64,000 nt of DNA from Qipengyuania intermedia (lineage in GTDB: Bacteria; Pseudomonadota; Alphaproteobacteria; Sphingomonadales; Sphingomonadaceae), in NCBI RefSeq assembly GCF_019711615.1, contig NZ_JAIGNS010000001.1, forward strand, positions 1,054,001 through 1,118,000, written 5' to 3'. Positions 42,711 through 51,884 of the stretch are shown piece after piece. A program made the position numbers and the translations under genes. The first letter of the stretch is position 1. Each line of letters starts with the position of its first letter. The notes below the pieces were generated by a model, which was given only the letters and a program-made list of their open reading frames with translations, was not told the DNA's origin and did not search any database.

Positions 42711-43985
42711 CTACCCCCGCTCGCGCCTGACCTCTCGCTGGCCGATGTCGCGGCGGCAGAATCCTTCCGCGAAATCGATGGCGTCGACTGCGGCGTAGGC
42801 ATTGCGCTGGGCCTCGGTCGCGCTCGCCCCTTTTGCGGTCACGTTGAGCACCCTGCCGCCGTTCGCGACAAGCTGGCCATCTGCCATCTTCGTGCCTGCA
42901 TGGAAGACCTTGGCCCCGTCCGTTTCCGCATTGCCGAGATGAATGGCGCCGCCCTTCTTCGGAGTATCGGGATAGCCTTCTGCAGCCATGACGACCGTCA
43001 GCGCGAACTGGTCCGCCATGCGCGGCGCATCGATCTGGCCGAGCCTCCCTTCCGCGCAGGCGTGCATGATCTCGACCAAATCGCTATCAAGCCGCATCAT
43101 CAGCACCTGGCATTCCGGATCGCCGAAGCGCACGTTGTATTCGATCAGTTGCGGACCCGTCTTTGTCAGCATGAGACCCGCGTAAAGGACGCCTGAATAG
43201 GGGTGGCCTTCTTCGCGCATGGTCCGGACCGTGGGTTCAATGATCTCGCGCATGACCTGGTCTTTCAGCGCGTCGGTCAAAACCGGGGCGGGCGAATAGG
43301 CACCCATGCCGCCGGTATTGGGGCCGGTGTCGCCCTCGCCCACGCGCTTGTGGTCCTGTGCGCTCCCGATCGGGACGATGGTCTCGCCATCGGTGAGAGC
43401 GAAATAGCTCGCCTCCTCTCCCTGCAGGAATTCCTCGATCACGACTTCGCTGCCGGCGCTGCCGAATTTGCCGTCGAACATTTCGGAAAGGGCGTGCTGC
43501 GCTTCCTCGCGGGTTTCGGCAATGACCACACCCTTGCCTGCCGCAAGACCGTCTGCCTTGAGGACAAATGGCGGGTCGAATTTCTTGAGCGCACCCCAGG
43601 CCGCCTCGAGCGAGGTACAGCGTTCGAACCGCGCGGTCGGGATGCGGGCACGCTGGCACAACTCCTTTGTGAAGCTCTTGCTGCCTTCCAACTGTGCGGC
43701 CGCCTTGGAGGGACCGAACACCGCCACGCCTGCTGCGCGCAGATCGTCTGCCAGCCCGTCCACCAGCGGCGCTTCGGGGCCGATCACGACCAGTCCGATG
43801 GACTTGTCGCGGCAAAACTGCTCCACCGCTGCGTGATCGCCCGCATCGAGAGCGATGCATTCTGCACATTCGGCCATTCCCGGGTTGCCGGGACTAGCCC
43901 ACAGCTTGTCGCATTGCGGCGATTGCGCCAGTTTCCAGCCAAGCGCATGTTCGCGACCACCGCCGCCCAGCAAAAGGATATTCAT
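42711..43985 (-). CDS. purD: Phosphoribosylamine-glycine ligase
   Basis: ATP-grasp enzyme of purine synthesis, 424 aa. Signatures: [66 protein letters not shown] and [17 protein letters not shown]. Start ATG occupies 43985-43983 on the minus strand and shares two bases with the xseA start on the other strand. A promoter for purD must therefore lie inside xseA. Confidence 0.96.
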   Translation of the reverse strand: MNILLLGGGGREHALGWKLAQSPQCDKLWASPGNPGMAECAECIALDAGDHAAVEQFCRDKSIGLVVIGPEAPLVDGLADDLRAAGVAVFGPSKAAAQLEGSKSFTKELCQRARIPTARFERCTSLEAAWGALKKFDPPFVLKADGLAAGKGVVIAETREEAQHALSEMFDGKFGSAGSEVVIEEFLQGEEASYFALTDGETIVPIGSAQDHKRVGEGDTGPNTGGMGAYSPAPVLTDALKDQVMREIIEPTVRTMREEGHPYSGVLYAGLMLTKTGPQLIEYNVRFGDPECQVLMMRLDSDLVEIMHACAEGRLGQIDAPRMADQFALTVVMAAEGYPDTPKKGGAIHLGNAETDGAKVFHAGTKMADGQLVANGGRVLNVTAKGASATEAQRNAYAAVDAIDFAEGFCRRDIGQREVRRERG

Positions 43986-45393
43986 GCCCGCCGATTTCCC
44001 GTCAGATTCCGAAGATGACAGTCTGGTAGCGAAGGGGCGCGCCGGGGACAACGCCGCCCCGCTCTCGATCAGCGAGATTTCCGGCCTGCTCAAGCGCACG
44101 GTGGAGGAACAGTTCGGCTATGTGCGCCTGCGCGGCGAGCTTTCCGGCGTCAAACGCGCGGCCAGCGGGCACATGTATTGCGCGCTCAAGGACGAGAAGG
44201 CAGTCATCGACGGTGTGATGTGGCGCGGCAATACCCAGCGCCTCGCATTCCAGCCGGAAGACGGCCTCGAAGTCGTCGCCAGCGGAAAGCTGACGACCTA
44301 TCCCGGCCGCTCGAAATATCAGATCGTGATCGAGCGGATGGAGCTGGCTGGTGAAGGTGCCTTGCTGGCGCTGCTCGAAAAGACGCGCGCGCGCCTCGCT
44401 GCAGAAGGGCTGTTCGACGAGGGGCGCAAGCGGTCACTCCCGTTCCTGCCGCGTACCATCGGCGTGGTGACCTCGCCCACCGGCGCAGTCATTCGCGACA
44501 TCCTCCACCGCCTTGCCGACCGCTTCCCCAGCCGTGTGATCGTGTGGCCTGTCCTCGTACAAGGGCAGGGCGCGGCAGAGCAGGTCGCAGGCGCAGTGCG
44601 CGGTTTCTCGGCGCTACCCGACGGGCATCCCGACCGGCCGGACCTCGTCATCGTTGCTCGCGGAGGCGGTTCGATCGAGGATTTGTGGAGCTTCAACGAA
44701 GAGGCGGTCGTTCGCGCGATAGCCGAATGCTCCATCCCGACGATCAGCGCGGTCGGTCACGAGACCGATACCACTCTTGCCGATCACGCTGCCGACAGGC
44801 GCGCGCCGACGCCGACCGCGGCCGCGGAAATCGCAGTGCCGGTACGGCAGGAACTTGCCGCTACGCTTGCCGATTTCGGCGCACGGCAGCAACGCGCCAT
44901 ACTGCGTCCCGTGCATCTCGGTCGCGAGCGTCTGGAGGCCCGGGTCCAGCGCATGCCCAAGCTGGAGGTCCTGCTGCAGCCCCAGGCGCAGCGGCTGGAC
45001 GATGCGGCGGCGAGGCTCGCCAACGGGCTCCGCGATCGGGCGGCCCGCGCAAGGGACAGGCTGCAATCCGATCGCGCCCGGCTCAATGCTCCCCTACTCA
45101 AAAGCCGGGTCGAGCAGGCGCAGCAGCGCCTGACTGCGGTGTCCCGCCTGATGGTGTCCCTCGATCCGGATAATGTGGTCAAACGTGGCTATGTGCGCGT
45201 GCTCGGACCTGACGGGAAGACGCTGACCACGCACGCGATGGCCGCGCAGGAGAGAGCCCTCACCCTGAAATTCCGCGACGGAGATCTTGCCGTGACCACC
45301 GGCGGGAAAGCGCCCCCTCCCAAGGCCCCGAAGCCGCGCGCCACGCGTCCTGCCAAGGGAACGCCGCCAGCACAGGATGATTTGTTCGGATAG
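43984..45393 (+). CDS. xseA: Exodeoxyribonuclease VII large subunit
   Basis: Large subunit of ssDNA exonuclease VII, 469 aa. OB-fold N-terminal domain (about 25-120: [29 protein letters not shown]), catalytic region [39 protein letters not shown] and [20 protein letters not shown], then a long helical C-terminus with a Pro/Lys-rich tail. The first 22 residues are poorly conserved, so a later start is possible. Confidence 0.94.
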   Translation: MPADFPSDSEDDSLVAKGRAGDNAAPLSISEISGLLKRTVEEQFGYVRLRGELSGVKRAASGHMYCALKDEKAVIDGVMWRGNTQRLAFQPEDGLEVVASGKLTTYPGRSKYQIVIERMELAGEGALLALLEKTRARLAAEGLFDEGRKRSLPFLPRTIGVVTSPTGAVIRDILHRLADRFPSRVIVWPVLVQGQGAAEQVAGAVRGFSALPDGHPDRPDLVIVARGGGSIEDLWSFNEEAVVRAIAECSIPTISAVGHETDTTLADHAADRRAPTPTAAAEIAVPVRQELAATLADFGARQQRAILRPVHLGRERLEARVQRMPKLEVLLQPQAQRLDDAAARLANGLRDRAARARDRLQSDRARLNAPLLKSRVEQAQQRLTAVSRLMVSLDPDNVVKRGYVRVLGPDGKTLTTHAMAAQERALTLKFRDGDLAVTTGGKAPPPKAPKPRATRPAKGTPPAQDDLFG

Positions 45394-45417
45394 GCGCGAA
45401 GTGCTAGGACGTTTGCC

Positions 45418-45627
45418 ATGCTGATGAACAAGAATTCCGGCCCCGCTTCGGGCGAGGCGAAACTGCAATATGGTCCCAACGGCTTTCGCGTCCTGCGCGC
45501 AGGCCAGCACGTGTTTTGCGCCGCCTCGGGTGAGGCGATCCCGCTCGACGAGTTGCGCTACTGGTCGGTAGAATACCAGGAAGCCTACGCGACGCCGCAA
45601 CTCGCCACGGAGCGCCTGAAACCGTGA
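45418..45627 (+). CDS. DUF2093 family protein
   Basis: Small alphaproteobacterial protein of 69 aa: KLQYGPNGFRVLRAGQHVFC, AASGEAIPLDELRYWSVEYQ and EAYATPQLATER are the family pattern. One Cys. Its stop overlaps the M23 gene start. Function unknown; xseA and M23 neighbours recur in related genomes. Confidence 0.8.
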   Translation: MLMNKNSGPASGEAKLQYGPNGFRVLRAGQHVFCAASGEAIPLDELRYWSVEYQEAYATPQLATERLKP

Positions 45628-46538
45628 GGCGCGAAAGGGTCGCGCCACTTCTCCTTATCCTCACTGCCGCTTGCGTCGCTCCGGCGCAGAGCGCTTCCGT
45701 GGCCGAGCCCGATGTTGTGGCCGCACCTGCGCCGTCGCCAGCGCCAAGCGTAGTCCAGGAGCCTCCTGCCGAGCCGGCTAAACCGGTCGACTTCACCTTC
45801 ACCGGAGAGCTGGAGCAGGGCGGCTGGATGCGCGGCGATCTGGGGCCGGGCCAATGGACGGCCAGGCTTGGAGAGGAAGAGATCGAGGTCGATCCGGACG
45901 GGCTGTTTTTCGCAGCATTCGACCGGGATAGTCCGTCCACCCTGGTGTTCGAGGCGACCAGCGGCAATCTCGTCTACGCGAAGGAAGTGATCAAGGTCGC
46001 TCCGCGCGACTGGGATATCGAGTATGTCGACGTTGCCCTTCGCCCGCGTTCCTCCTCCGAAAGCTTTATGAAAAAGCGCAGGCCCGAGCTCGATGCGATC
46101 TGGGATGCGCGCCTCAAGAAAACGGGCTCCGAAGGCTGGAAGCAGAGTTTCATCTGGCCGGCCACTGGCCGGATATCGGGGCGCTTCGGTTCGCAACGTG
46201 TCTACAGGGGCGAACCGGGAAGCTATCATTCGGGCCTCGATATCGCCGGTGGCAGCGGGACGACATATGTCGCGCCGGCCGACGGGGTCGTGGTCCTGGC
46301 AGAGCGCGATTTCAGCCTCGAGGGGCAATTGCTGATCATCGACCATGGTCAGGGCCTGAACAGCGCCTTCCTGCATTCCTCCGAGCTCTTCGTCCGCGAA
46401 GGGGACAGGGTGCAGCAAGGCCAGCCGCTGGGCCGTATCGGCTCGTCAGGCAGGGCGACGGGGCCGCACCTTCACTGGAGCCTGAAGTGGAAGAACTTCC
46501 GGCTCGATCCTCTCCTCTTCCTGCCGCCCCAGCCCTGA
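45624..46538 (+). CDS. M23 family peptidoglycan metallopeptidase
   Basis: Exported LytM-type endopeptidase of 304 aa. Signal sequence LLLILTAACVAPAQSA, a Pro/Ala linker, an N-terminal sheet domain (FTFTGELEQGGWMRGDLGPG) and the C-terminal M23 domain with zinc ligands in YHSGLDIAG and GPHLHWSLKW. Both ligand motifs are intact, so it is probably active rather than a regulatory LytM. GTG start overlaps the DUF2093 stop. Confidence 0.9.
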   Translation: MRRERVAPLLLILTAACVAPAQSASVAEPDVVAAPAPSPAPSVVQEPPAEPAKPVDFTFTGELEQGGWMRGDLGPGQWTARLGEEEIEVDPDGLFFAAFDRDSPSTLVFEATSGNLVYAKEVIKVAPRDWDIEYVDVALRPRSSSESFMKKRRPELDAIWDARLKKTGSEGWKQSFIWPATGRISGRFGSQRVYRGEPGSYHSGLDIAGGSGTTYVAPADGVVVLAERDFSLEGQLLIIDHGQGLNSAFLHSSELFVREGDRVQQGQPLGRIGSSGRATGPHLHWSLKWKNFRLDPLLFLPPQP

Positions 46539-46565
46539 CCGGGCTGGTACCGAGCAAGCCCCGCT

Positions 46566-47558
46566 TTGCGTCCGGCCCGCCTTCTCCTGGCCATTTTTGT
46601 GACAATCGGCTTCGTGCCGAGCGTCTTCATGCGCGCGCCTCCGAAGCAATATGATTTCGATGCGCCGGTCCTGATCACGGCACTCGAAGTCGACAGCCAG
46701 CGCGTCGGCGAAATGACGCTCGAGGGGGCATGGGTACTCGAAAGCGAAAACGACCTGTTCGGCGGCTGGTCGGCCATGGTCGAATGGATCGACGACAGGC
46801 TCCTGCTTGGCAGCGATTCGGGGCGCATGATGACGATCGGCAAGCCGGACCGGGCCCGGGCGATGCCAATCCTGGCGGTCTTGGATAGACCGGTCCGCGA
46901 CGACAAGCGCCAGAACGACCTTGAGGACCTCGCCCGCGATCCGGAAACAAATGACGTCTGGGCGAGTTTCGAGCGATCGAACGAAATTGTCCGGATCAGG
47001 CGGCCGCTGATCGTGGCCGAGAGCTTCGCGCCGGCCGCCATGGCCGAATGGCCCGCAAATGCCGGAGCCGAATCGCTGGTGCGCTTCGCGGATGGAAGGA
47101 TGATCGCGATTGCCGAGACGGCGATCTCCGATGGACGCCATGAAGCAGTTCTCTTTCCGGCGGGGCCGGGAAATGGGCGAGAGCCGGTGCGCTTTCTGCT
47201 CGAAGCGGACGAGGACTACCGCCCGGCGGGCGCGACAGAGCTACCCCACGGGAGAATGCTCATTGTCCTGCGGAAGCTTGAGTGGGGTGTGCCACCGCGC
47301 TTCGCAGCCATGCTGGTCACTGCCGATCCGCGCGCGATTCGACCCGGTCAGGCGCTTGCGACCCAGGTGGTGGCGAAGATCGAGGACCCGCTTCCAAGCG
47401 ACAATTACGAAGGGGTAGCGGTTGCGCGCGAAGCAGACGGGAGCTGGACCGTGTGGCTCGTCTCGGACGACAACAACATGCGCTACCAGCGCACCATCCT
47501 CCTGAAATTGGGTTGGGAAACGGACGGCAACGGCAAACGCCAAAAAGCGCGCGAGTAG
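46566..47558 (+). CDS. Esterase-like protein of the phytase-like propeller family
   Basis: Exported protein of 330 aa resembling the esterase-like activity of phytase family (PF13449). Signal PARLLLAIFVTIGFVPSVF, then GGWSAMVEWIDDRLLLGSDS, a conserved NDLEDLARDPETNDVWASFE and SDNYEGVAVAREADGSWTV, typical of these beta propellers. TTG start; an ATG at residue 22 would lose the signal. The last codons lie inside the terminator shared with rpmB. Confidence 0.8.
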   Translation: MRPARLLLAIFVTIGFVPSVFMRAPPKQYDFDAPVLITALEVDSQRVGEMTLEGAWVLESENDLFGGWSAMVEWIDDRLLLGSDSGRMMTIGKPDRARAMPILAVLDRPVRDDKRQNDLEDLARDPETNDVWASFERSNEIVRIRRPLIVAESFAPAAMAEWPANAGAESLVRFADGRMIAIAETAISDGRHEAVLFPAGPGNGREPVRFLLEADEDYRPAGATELPHGRMLIVLRKLEWGVPPRFAAMLVTADPRAIRPGQALATQVVAKIEDPLPSDNYEGVAVAREADGSWTVWLVSDDNNMRYQRTILLKLGWETDGNGKRQKARE

Positions 47559-47570
47559 GCCCGCGCGCTT
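47545..47570 (-). terminator. Terminator of rpmB, overlapping the end of the opposite gene
   Basis: Nine-base arms AAGCGCGCG (47545-47553) and CGCGCGCTT (47562-47570) with an 8-base loop. On the minus strand the stem runs into TTTTT; on the plus strand CAGGTTTTT follows, so it can act in both directions. The stop codon of the esterase-like gene lies in the loop. Confidence 0.75.
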
Positions 47571-47603
47571 CAGGTTTTTCCAATAAGGTAAGTCAGCGAA
47601 GCC

Positions 47604-47894
47604 TTAGGCGGCTTCTGCAGCAGCCTTCTTCAGCTCGCGCTTCACCTTGAGCGCGTTAGCCGAAAGCTTTTCGTCCTTGGTCTTCAGCAGCCAGTTGTCG
47701 AGACCGCCGTTGTGCTCGACCGAACGCAGGCCCTGGGTCGAAACGCGGAACTTGAAGCTGCGGTCGAGCTTTTCGCTCAGCAGCGTAACGTTCTGCAGGT
47801 TCGGCAGGAAGACGCGCTTGGTCTTGTTGTTGGCGTGGCTCACATTGTTGCCGACCTGGCGGCCCTTGCCGGTGAGTTCGCAAATACGCGACAT
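47604..47894 (-). CDS. rpmB: 50S ribosomal protein L28
   Basis: Large-subunit protein of 96 aa. [20 protein letters not shown] and [20 protein letters not shown] are diagnostic; the C-terminal [14 protein letters not shown] tail is typical of alphaproteobacteria. No zinc cysteine cluster. Monocistronic between promoter 47980-48008 and the terminator at 47545. Confidence 0.97.
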   Translation of the reverse strand: MSRICELTGKGRQVGNNVSHANNKTKRVFLPNLQNVTLLSEKLDRSFKFRVSTQGLRSVEHNGGLDNWLLKTKDEKLSANALKVKRELKKAAAEAA

Positions 47895-47979
47895 GGTTCA
47901 GTCTCTTCGTTCGAATGGGCGGGCGAGTTCCCTTGGCCGCATTTGCGGGTGAGGGGCTCATAAATCCCGGAAAGCGGCG

Positions 47980-48008
47980 CGCATAGCGGTGAGGGTGCGA
48001 ATCGTCAA
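47980..48008 (-). promoter_or_regulatory. rpmB promoter
   Basis: Minus strand TTGACG (48008-48003), 17-base spacer, TATGCG (47985-47980). Shares the extended -35 block TGCTTGACGATTCG with rplM. Confidence 0.55.
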
Positions 48009-48052
48009 GCACGTTGCGCCCTGCCACGCCGGGGGCTAGCGAGGTCTTACCT

Positions 48053-48508
48053 ATGACCGGCTGGACCCTCCCGCAACCCATGAAGCGCGCATTGCAGCTT
48101 GCAGAGGCTTCTGCAGCGACGGGCGAAGTACCGGTAGGCGCCGTCATCACCCGCGCTGGCGAGATCATCGCGGAAGCGCACAACATGCCGCGCGAGACCT
48201 GCGACCCGACCGCTCACGCCGAAATGCTCGCCATCCGCCGCGCTGCCGGAGCGCTCGGTCTGGAGCGCCTCACCGATTGCGAATTATGGGTGACACTGGA
48301 GCCATGCGCCATGTGCGCCGGCGCCATCGTTCATGCGAGGGTCGCTAAAGTCTATTATGGCGCGAGCGACCCGAAGGGAGGCGCGGTCGAGCATGGCGCG
48401 CGGGTGTTCGAGCAGAAGCAATGCCTGCACCGCCCGGAAGTCTACGCCGGGATCGGGGAGGCGAGGGCTGCACAGATCCTGCGCGAATTTTTCAAGGCGC
48501 GTCGATGA
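48053..48508 (+). CDS. tadA: tRNA-specific adenosine-34 deaminase
   Basis: Converts A34 to inosine in tRNA-Arg(ACG). Zinc site: H55 and catalytic E57 in TAHAEMLA, C85 and C88 in EPCAMCAGA. 151 aa. I start at MTGWTLPQPM; upstream in-frame residues lack similarity. Stop overlaps the next start (ATGA). The Arg(CCG) tRNA in this window reads CGG, which the inosine anticodon cannot. Confidence 0.95.
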   Translation: MTGWTLPQPMKRALQLAEASAATGEVPVGAVITRAGEIIAEAHNMPRETCDPTAHAEMLAIRRAAGALGLERLTDCELWVTLEPCAMCAGAIVHARVAKVYYGASDPKGGAVEHGARVFEQKQCLHRPEVYAGIGEARAAQILREFFKARR

Positions 48509-49044
48509 GTAGGCGCCTCTCCCCTAAAGTCTATGCTCCGCTCGTTTTCGGGGCAGCACTGGTCGGATGCCTGGATCAATCGCAGGCCGATCCAGCTCCG
48601 GTTGCGGTGGAAGAGTCCCGTCCGGTTCCGTCGGTCGAATTGCTTGGGCCGGTTTCGGACCATGCCGATCTTCTCACGCCGGCAGCAGAGCAGGCAATCG
48701 GTCGGAAACTCGTCGATCTCGAGAAGGCTACCGGGCACCAGATGGTGGTCGTGACCATCGGCAGCCTCGAGGGGCGCGACATCGCGGATTACACGACCGA
48801 TCTGGGCAATGCCTGGGGTATTGGGCGCAAAGACTTGAACGATGGTGTCATCCTGCTGGTCGCACCGAACGAGCGCAGCGTCAGGATCGCTGTCGGCTAC
48901 GGTCTTGAGGAGGTGTTGCCGGATGAGTTCTGCTCAGCGGTGATCCAAAACTCGATCCTGCCCCAAGTCAGGCAAGATGATTATCTTGCGGGCATCGCTG
49001 CCGGGACCGATGCTCTGGTCGAAAGGCTTTCGAATAGACGCTGA
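48505..49044 (+). CDS. TPM-domain lipoprotein
   Basis: Protein of 179 aa with lipobox LVGC near residue 20 and a TPM domain (about 45-175): VSDHADLLTPAAEQAIGRKL, GHQMVVVTIGSLEGRDIADY, NDGVILLVAPNERSVRIAVG and YGLEEVLPD. TPM proteins occur in envelope and photosystem repair contexts; some have weak phosphatase activity. It lacks the C-terminal membrane helix of many members. Overlaps tadA. Confidence 0.85.
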   Translation: MSRRLSPKVYAPLVFGAALVGCLDQSQADPAPVAVEESRPVPSVELLGPVSDHADLLTPAAEQAIGRKLVDLEKATGHQMVVVTIGSLEGRDIADYTTDLGNAWGIGRKDLNDGVILLVAPNERSVRIAVGYGLEEVLPDEFCSAVIQNSILPQVRQDDYLAGIAAGTDALVERLSNRR

Positions 49045-49064
49045 CTGCGCCGTGAGCATTCCTT

Positions 49065-49838
49065 TCACAACCCCCTCCAAATCCTCGCAGCCTGCTTTTC
49101 CTTTGCGCCGTAGCGCCGCGCATCGCAGGCTTCGGGCATGAAGCGCTTGTCGTAGCAGAGGCGCAGTTCTTCCAGCCATCCCTTGCGATCGAGGTGTACG
49201 CCTACAGCCTCGGGAAACCATCCCGGGTTGGCGTCGGCGAAGCGGGTGCGAATGGTGCCGGCGGTGAGATCGTCCTCGCGGCTGATGCGCACGAAATCCG
49301 GCCACCGCAGACCGTTGTAGAGTATGCGCGTAACCTTGAAATAGGTCGCCGGGCGCCGGGTCATGCAACTGCCGTGCTTTTGCCACTGGCGGGCAAGGAG
49401 GGACGCATCGGGGCTCATGCAAAGGTTTGGCTTGAGGACATCGGTGCTGACCGGTGTCCGCGCACACCACTGGGGCCATGTACGCCCGCTGTTCGGCCAC
49501 AGGCCGTGCACGGTAAATCCGAAGCGCCCCTGTTTGCCGGAACACTGTCTGGAATGACGCTGGTTGTCTTCGCGGAAGCGGCAAAACTCCGGGCTCCAGC
49601 TGAGCGCAAGGGTGTAGCCCGTCAAGGGCAGGTTCCGCGCGCGGCCTTCGGCGCGAAGCTGCGGCGTCTCCACGTTCGCAGGAATGCGGCATTGATAGGC
49701 CTGCGCCTGGGCAACGCTGGCAAACCCCAGCGAGGCGATGACCCACGCGGCGATAAGAACGCGTCTAATCGCCCGAGCCTCGCTTCTGCGCGAACCAGGC
49801 CTTCGCTTCTGGAGTGAACAGGAAATACACGGCACCAA
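49065..49838 (-). CDS. Ribonuclease T2 family protein
   Basis: Exported RNase T2. Active-site segments: FTVHGLWPNSG (first His) and QWQKHGSCM (second His, Lys). The family Glu four residues before the second His reads Gln here. Cysteines number eight or more, consistent with disulfides. Signal region RRVLIAAWVIASLGFASVAQ. The start is unclear: TTG 49838 and GTG 49835 lie inside the preceding gene, while an ATT just before RRVLIAAW would give a perfect signal peptide. Confidence 0.8.
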   Translation of the reverse strand: MVPCISCSLQKRRPGSRRSEARAIRRVLIAAWVIASLGFASVAQAQAYQCRIPANVETPQLRAEGRARNLPLTGYTLALSWSPEFCRFREDNQRHSRQCSGKQGRFGFTVHGLWPNSGRTWPQWCARTPVSTDVLKPNLCMSPDASLLARQWQKHGSCMTRRPATYFKVTRILYNGLRWPDFVRISREDDLTAGTIRTRFADANPGWFPEAVGVHLDRKGWLEELRLCYDKRFMPEACDARRYGAKEKQAARIWRGL

Positions 49839-50187
49839 CCGTCATGATCGTACTGATCCAGCTGATGATCACGGTGACTATCGGCGCCTCGCCCCCGCTT
49901 CCCATCGCCGCCGCGTAGACGCCATAAGCGGCAAAGAGCGCGAGCACGTATTTGACGAATTCGATCCGCAATTTCGAAATTAGGAACCACAGTGCCAGAG
50001 AGATGAAAATCCAGAATGCCAGACCGGCAATCAGGAACCCTTGTCCCATCGGCGCTATACCCTGGGCGGCGAGCTCGTCGTTGGAAATCTCGACCATGGT
50101 GTCGAAGACCAGCAACACGCCGAGCAAGGACACGGCCACCGAGCCCAGATAGAGCAAATCGAATTTCTTGATCGCAGCAGGTTTCAT
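49765..50187 (-). CDS. Hypothetical four-helix membrane protein
   Basis: Unrecognised protein of 140 aa with predicted helices at LLYLGSVAVSLLGVLLVF, QGFLIAGLAFWIFISLALWF, FVKYVLALFAAYGVYAAAM and IVTVIISWISTIMTVGAVYF. The C-terminus is charged (EAKAWFAQKRGSGD). Its end overlaps the region where the RNase T2 frame opens, so the two may be translationally coupled. No function assigned. Confidence 0.65.
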   Translation of the reverse strand: MKPAAIKKFDLLYLGSVAVSLLGVLLVFDTMVEISNDELAAQGIAPMGQGFLIAGLAFWIFISLALWFLISKLRIEFVKYVLALFAAYGVYAAAMGSGGEAPIVTVIISWISTIMTVGAVYFLFTPEAKAWFAQKRGSGD

Positions 50188-50229
50188 CGGCTTCCCCCTT
50201 GTCGCACGCCTGAGGGGGATGCACTCGAA

Positions 50230-51090
50230 TTACAGCGGGGTAAAGTCCAGACCGATATCTGCGGCAGGTGCACTCTGGGTGAGCCTGCCGACGGATACGT
50301 AGTCGACACCGGTGGCGGCCTTTGCCTTGATCGTTGCGAGATTGATGCCGCCGCTGGCCTCGGTCGGAACCCGGCCCGCCACCAGTTCGACGGCTTCGCG
50401 CAATGTCGACGGCTCCATATTGTCGAGCAAGAGGCGCGTGGCCCCTGCGTTGAGCGCTGGCTCGATCTGGTCGATACGGTCGACTTCGCAGATGATGTCC
50501 TCGACGCCAGCCTCGACCGCGCGGCGGACCGCCTCGCCAACGCTGCCTGCGACGAGAACATGATTGTCCTTGATCATTGCCGCGTCCCACAGGCCCATGC
50601 GGTGGTTCGCACCCCCGCCCATGCGGACCGCGTATTTCTCAAGATGGCGCAGGCCCGGAATGGTCTTGCGGGTGTCGAGCAGAGTGCAGTCGGGGTTGTC
50701 CATCGTAGCGACATATTGCGCGACCATGGTGGCGATGCCAGACAGGTGCTGGACTGTATTGAGTGCGCTTCGCTCTGCCGTCAGCATGGCGCGGGCGTTG
50801 CCTTCGAGGCGCATCAGGTCGGTGCCGGCCGGAACGCTCGCGCCTTCGTCCACCAGCAGTTCGATCGCCATGTGCGGGTCGAGCGTGCGGAAGAAAGCCT
50901 CGGCTATCGGGAGACCTGCAACGCGGATGTCGTCGCGTGTGTCCATGACACCCGAAAACCGAGCATCGGCAGGAATAACGCTTTCGCTGGTTACGTCACG
51001 CCCGCCGCCCGGAAGCCCCTGGCCCAGATCCTCGGCGAGCGTCTCGCGCACGAAGGCAGCGAGGTCGAATCCGTCCAGATCGAAGCCCAT
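50230..51090 (-). CDS. nadC: Nicotinate-nucleotide pyrophosphorylase (quinolinate phosphoribosyltransferase)
   Basis: Makes nicotinate mononucleotide from quinolinate and PRPP in NAD synthesis, 286 aa. Signatures: LAEDLGQGLPGGGRDVTSES, ERSALNTVQHLSGIAT, LDTRKTIPGLRHLEKYAV, MGGGANHRMGLWDAAMIKDN and ASGGINLATI. The start ATG shares one base with the stop of the upstream LytTR gene, so nadC is coupled to a two-component system, an unusual place for it. Confidence 0.95.
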   Translation of the reverse strand: MGFDLDGFDLAAFVRETLAEDLGQGLPGGGRDVTSESVIPADARFSGVMDTRDDIRVAGLPIAEAFFRTLDPHMAIELLVDEGASVPAGTDLMRLEGNARAMLTAERSALNTVQHLSGIATMVAQYVATMDNPDCTLLDTRKTIPGLRHLEKYAVRMGGGANHRMGLWDAAMIKDNHVLVAGSVGEAVRRAVEAGVEDIICEVDRIDQIEPALNAGATRLLLDNMEPSTLREAVELVAGRVPTEASGGINLATIKAKAATGVDYVSVGRLTQSAPAADIGLDFTPL

Positions 51091-51884
51091 CAGTGGACGA
51101 AGCGGGCCACGACATCGCGATAGGAGCGCGACACCTTCACTTCGGCGCCACTGTCTAGCACGAGGAAGCATTCGCCATTGGTGTGCGGCTTCACCTGCCG
51201 GACTTGGTCGAGGTTGACGATAGTGGACCGATGGACGCGCTGGAATTTGCGCGGATCGAGCCGGCGTTCGAGGTCCTTCATGGTCTCGCGCAGGATAAGC
51301 GAATTATCGCCCGTGTAGATGCACATATAGTCGCCGGCAGCCTCGATATGCTCGATCGTGCCCACTTCGACGCGGAATATCTGGCCGCGATCCTTGACGT
51401 TGATCAGCTTCTCGTAACGACCGGCGGCCTCGGCATCATCCTCGCTCGTTTCGACCGCTTCGGGTGCGACTTCGGAAAGGACGCCGCGCAGGCGATCGGC
51501 TTCGTCGGAAGACTTCTTTTCGGCCAGGCGCTGGCGGACGCGTTCGATGGTGTCGGCAAGCTTGTCCTCGTCCACCGGCTTCATCAGGTAGTTCACCGCA
51601 TTCGCCTCGAAAGCGCGAATGGCATGTTCCTGGAAGGCGGTGACGAACACGAACAGCGGGGGTTCGATTTCCATGACGCCCTGGACGACGGAAAAGCCGT
51701 CGAAACCCGGCATCTGGATGTCGAGGAAAACGAGGTCTGGTTTCAGGGTCTTGATCGCCCGGATGGCTTCGCGTCCGTTCTGGCAGGTCTCGATGATTTC
51801 GACATCTTCGAAAGGTTCGAGGCGCAGTTGGAGCCCCTGTATGGCGAGCTTCTCGTCGTCGACGAGGATCGTGCGAATGGTCAT
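51090..51884 (-). CDS. LytTR-family response regulator (second pair)
   Basis: Regulator of 264 aa. Receiver with D9-D10, phosphoacceptor D55 in LVFLDIQMPGFDG and K in YLMKPVDEDKL; LytTR domain about 165-262 with RGQIFRVEVGTIEHIEAAGD, KFQRVHRSTIVNLDQVRQVK and VSRSYRDVV. Overlaps the kinase gene by 4 bases and nadC by one base. Differs in linker length (an acidic AETSEDDAEA-like insert) from the regulator at 16 kb. Confidence 0.93.
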   Translation of the reverse strand: MTIRTILVDDEKLAIQGLQLRLEPFEDVEIIETCQNGREAIRAIKTLKPDLVFLDIQMPGFDGFSVVQGVMEIEPPLFVFVTAFQEHAIRAFEANAVNYLMKPVDEDKLADTIERVRQRLAEKKSSDEADRLRGVLSEVAPEAVETSEDDAEAAGRYEKLINVKDRGQIFRVEVGTIEHIEAAGDYMCIYTGDNSLILRETMKDLERRLDPRKFQRVHRSTIVNLDQVRQVKPHTNGECFLVLDSGAEVKVSRSYRDVVARFVH

